Origin: Anaerolineae bacterium
GTDB lineage: Bacteria; Chloroflexota; Anaerolineae; JAAYZQ01
Direction of reading: 5' to 3'
Assembly: GCA_016926595.1 (NCBI GenBank)
Contig: JAFGOG010000339.1
Coordinates: 1 to 5,792 of the forward strand
Length of the DNA: 5,792 bases
Both the position numbers and the translations under genes were made by a program. Below, piece by piece: positions 4,732-5,792 of the stretch. Below the pieces are notes generated by a model. That model had not been told where the DNA came from and ran no database searches. It worked only from the letters and a program-made list of their open reading frames with translations. Positions within the stretch are counted from its first letter, which is position 1. Each line of letters starts with the position of its first letter.

Positions 4732-5598
4732 ATGAAACGCAATTCTCTGTTCCGCTTTGTTTTGTTTGCAAGCATGATCCTGAGCTCGGTGATCCTGCTG
4801 GTCAATCCGCGGATAGCCTCGTCTGCTCACCCGTGCCGCATGTCTCTGGCGGCCACGCCGCCCGGTTCGGACACAGTGCTTGTCGATCATTTTGATGATG
4901 CGACCATCGCGAACTATGTCGGCGGTACGCTTAGCTATACAGATGGGCCATCGGGTTTCGGCAAGGCCGCTGATTTCACTGGGGGGAATTGGGTCAAGTA
5001 TGACGTACCTGGTTGGTACGAGTGGCCCCAGACGTATGATGCAACGGGCAAGCAGGGAACCGTAGAGTTGTGGGTCTATCCAATGAGCTACGACATCTCG
5101 CTGGTGAATTTGAACTGGAATGACTCGACCTCCTCCCCGGCAGCGGGCCATATTCTGCACCTGGGGATAGACTCAGCTGGCAAGTTGCGAGCCGAGACTT
5201 GGACGGCGATGGAAGGTCCAGATCACGCGTTGACCCCATTGCCAACCGGAAATACGACTATTCCTCTCAACCAATGGACGCACGTGGCATTCACCTGGGG
5301 CGATGGAGGGACGAGGCTGTATGTGAACAGTAATCTGGATGCCTCCACGCCGGATAATCTGTACCCGGCGCTGAAATCCACGTTCTATATATACGTTCCT
5401 TACTGGGGGAAGGCCGGGTTGGGTTACATCGATGAGCTGCACATCTTGAAGACTCAGGTGGGGGACACGCAGACACCAACCACCACGAATCGCTCCGCAA
5501 ACCTCCCGGTCATGGCCAGCTTGGGCATCTTGATCGTAATCGGCGGCGCAGGGTTGGGTCTCTGGCTTGGACGCCGACACCGAAAAAGAAACCTCTAA
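4732..5598 (+). CDS. Secreted LamG-like (concanavalin A-type) surface protein with C-terminal membrane anchor
   Basis: The 288-residue product begins with a signal peptide: MKRNSLFR, a hydrophobic core (9-24), and a likely cleavage after SSA (about residue 32). Residues about 47-242 form a LamG/laminin-G-like jelly roll, with GTVELWVYP (109-117), QWTHVAFTWGDGGTRLYVNS (181-200) and GYIDELHIL (231-239) as the clearest signatures. These are typical of the LamG/concanavalin A-like lectin superfamily, which binds carbohydrate or protein ligands. A short Thr/Asn-rich stretch (247-256) precedes a membrane segment (about 258-279) and a basic tail, RRHRKRNL, which fits anchoring with the lectin domain outside. 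No LPXTG sequence is seen, so a sortase is not indicated. ATG 4732 has AGAGGA 8 nt upstream. It is likely co-transcribed with gene 4. The ligand is unknown. Confidence 0.82.
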   Translation: MKRNSLFRFVLFASMILSSVILLVNPRIASSAHPCRMSLAATPPGSDTVLVDHFDDATIANYVGGTLSYTDGPSGFGKAADFTGGNWVKYDVPGWYEWPQTYDATGKQGTVELWVYPMSYDISLVNLNWNDSTSSPAAGHILHLGIDSAGKLRAETWTAMEGPDHALTPLPTGNTTIPLNQWTHVAFTWGDGGTRLYVNSNLDASTPDNLYPALKSTFYIYVPYWGKAGLGYIDELHILKTQVGDTQTPTTTNRSANLPVMASLGILIVIGGAGLGLWLGRRHRKRNL

Positions 5599-5609
5599 AG
5601 CGTACGCTT
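5598..5609. repeat. 12-bp perfect palindrome at the end of gene 5
   Basis: AAGCGTACGCTT is a perfect palindrome that starts at the last base of the gene 5 stop codon. As RNA it could form only a four-pair stem with a GTAC loop and no T-run follows, so it is a poor terminator. It may be a protein-binding site or a chance palindrome. Confidence 0.4.
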
Positions 5610-5792
5610 CATTGGGAGAAGTATTGAGTGGCGGTAGCGGAGAATGTGGTAGGCGACTGAGTATTCCTCTAGTGCACCAGGCAAACTTGGTACCTCCGGT
5701 AATCCCTCTTTCGGACGCGGACCGGGTAGCCAGATAGCTTCAGCGGCGGTGCTCTTCCAGGCGCCAACTCCTCTGTTGACAAGAACAGATTC
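5599..5792. other. 3' flank with no supported gene
   Basis: I see no recognisable gene here. On the minus strand a frame stays open from the window edge to a stop at 5595-5597 (65 codons), overlapping the end of gene 5, but two other frames stay open for about 40 codons too, so chance is likely. TTGACA at 5776-5781 lies within CTGTT (5773-5777) and AACAG (5784-5788), a 5-bp inverted repeat. It could be a -35 of an off-window gene, but its -10 would be outside. Confidence 0.5.

Noticed and set aside
4495..5160. 221-codon open frame on the minus strand
   Set aside because: It is antisense to the end of gene 4 and the start of gene 5, both of which have clear domains and ribosome sites.

Overview
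The window looks like accessory DNA from a GC-rich bacterium, most plausibly a Chloroflexota member (Anaerolineae-like). That assignment is an inference from protein style: exported proteins with Thr/Pro linkers (PTSTPS; TATPPPPSPTAP), a bacterial PH domain tethered to surface domains, and a type I restriction sequence of a kind I associate with that phylum. No rRNA, tRNA, CRISPR array or intact insertion sequence is visible.

Layout. Bases 1-332 are non-coding and full of repeats: two 16-bp imperfect palindromes, an array of 12-bp direct repeats about two helical turns apart, a 12-bp palindrome, a sigma70-like promoter, and a hairpin covering the ribosome binding site of the next gene. Gene 1 (333-839, +) appears to be an in-frame fusion of the start of a type I restriction HsdR subunit to the end of an HsdM methylase, so it is probably the scar of a deleted restriction-modification system. 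Gene 2 (901-1470, +) encodes a pRiA4b ORF-3-like protein, a family often carried by plasmids and transposons. A strong bidirectional terminator (1499-1532) separates it from convergent gene 3 (1573-2265, -), which resembles a small sigma-70-type or sigma-like helix-turn-helix regulator.

Bases 2266-2826 form a second long non-coding stretch. It contains a minus-strand intrinsic terminator (2478-2515) with no obvious gene feeding it, and a near-consensus promoter (TTGACA-17-TATGAT, 2671-2699) facing right. That promoter drives gene 4 (2827-4626, +), a 599-residue membrane protein with a predicted cytoplasmic PH domain and a large exported part: a discoidin/PEP-CTERM-like beta-sandwich, an SH3b-like domain and a cysteine-containing C-terminal domain. 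Gene 5 (4732-5598, +) follows after 105 bp and encodes a secreted LamG-like protein held by a C-terminal membrane segment. Genes 4 and 5 probably form a cell-surface pair, possibly one transcript. The last 194 bases hold no gene I can support.

The left half (genes 1-3) reads as a defence or mobile-element remnant. The right half is an envelope module. The best leads are the HsdR-HsdM chimera with its elaborate upstream control region, the orphan minus-strand terminator, and the PH/SH3b/LamG surface pair.
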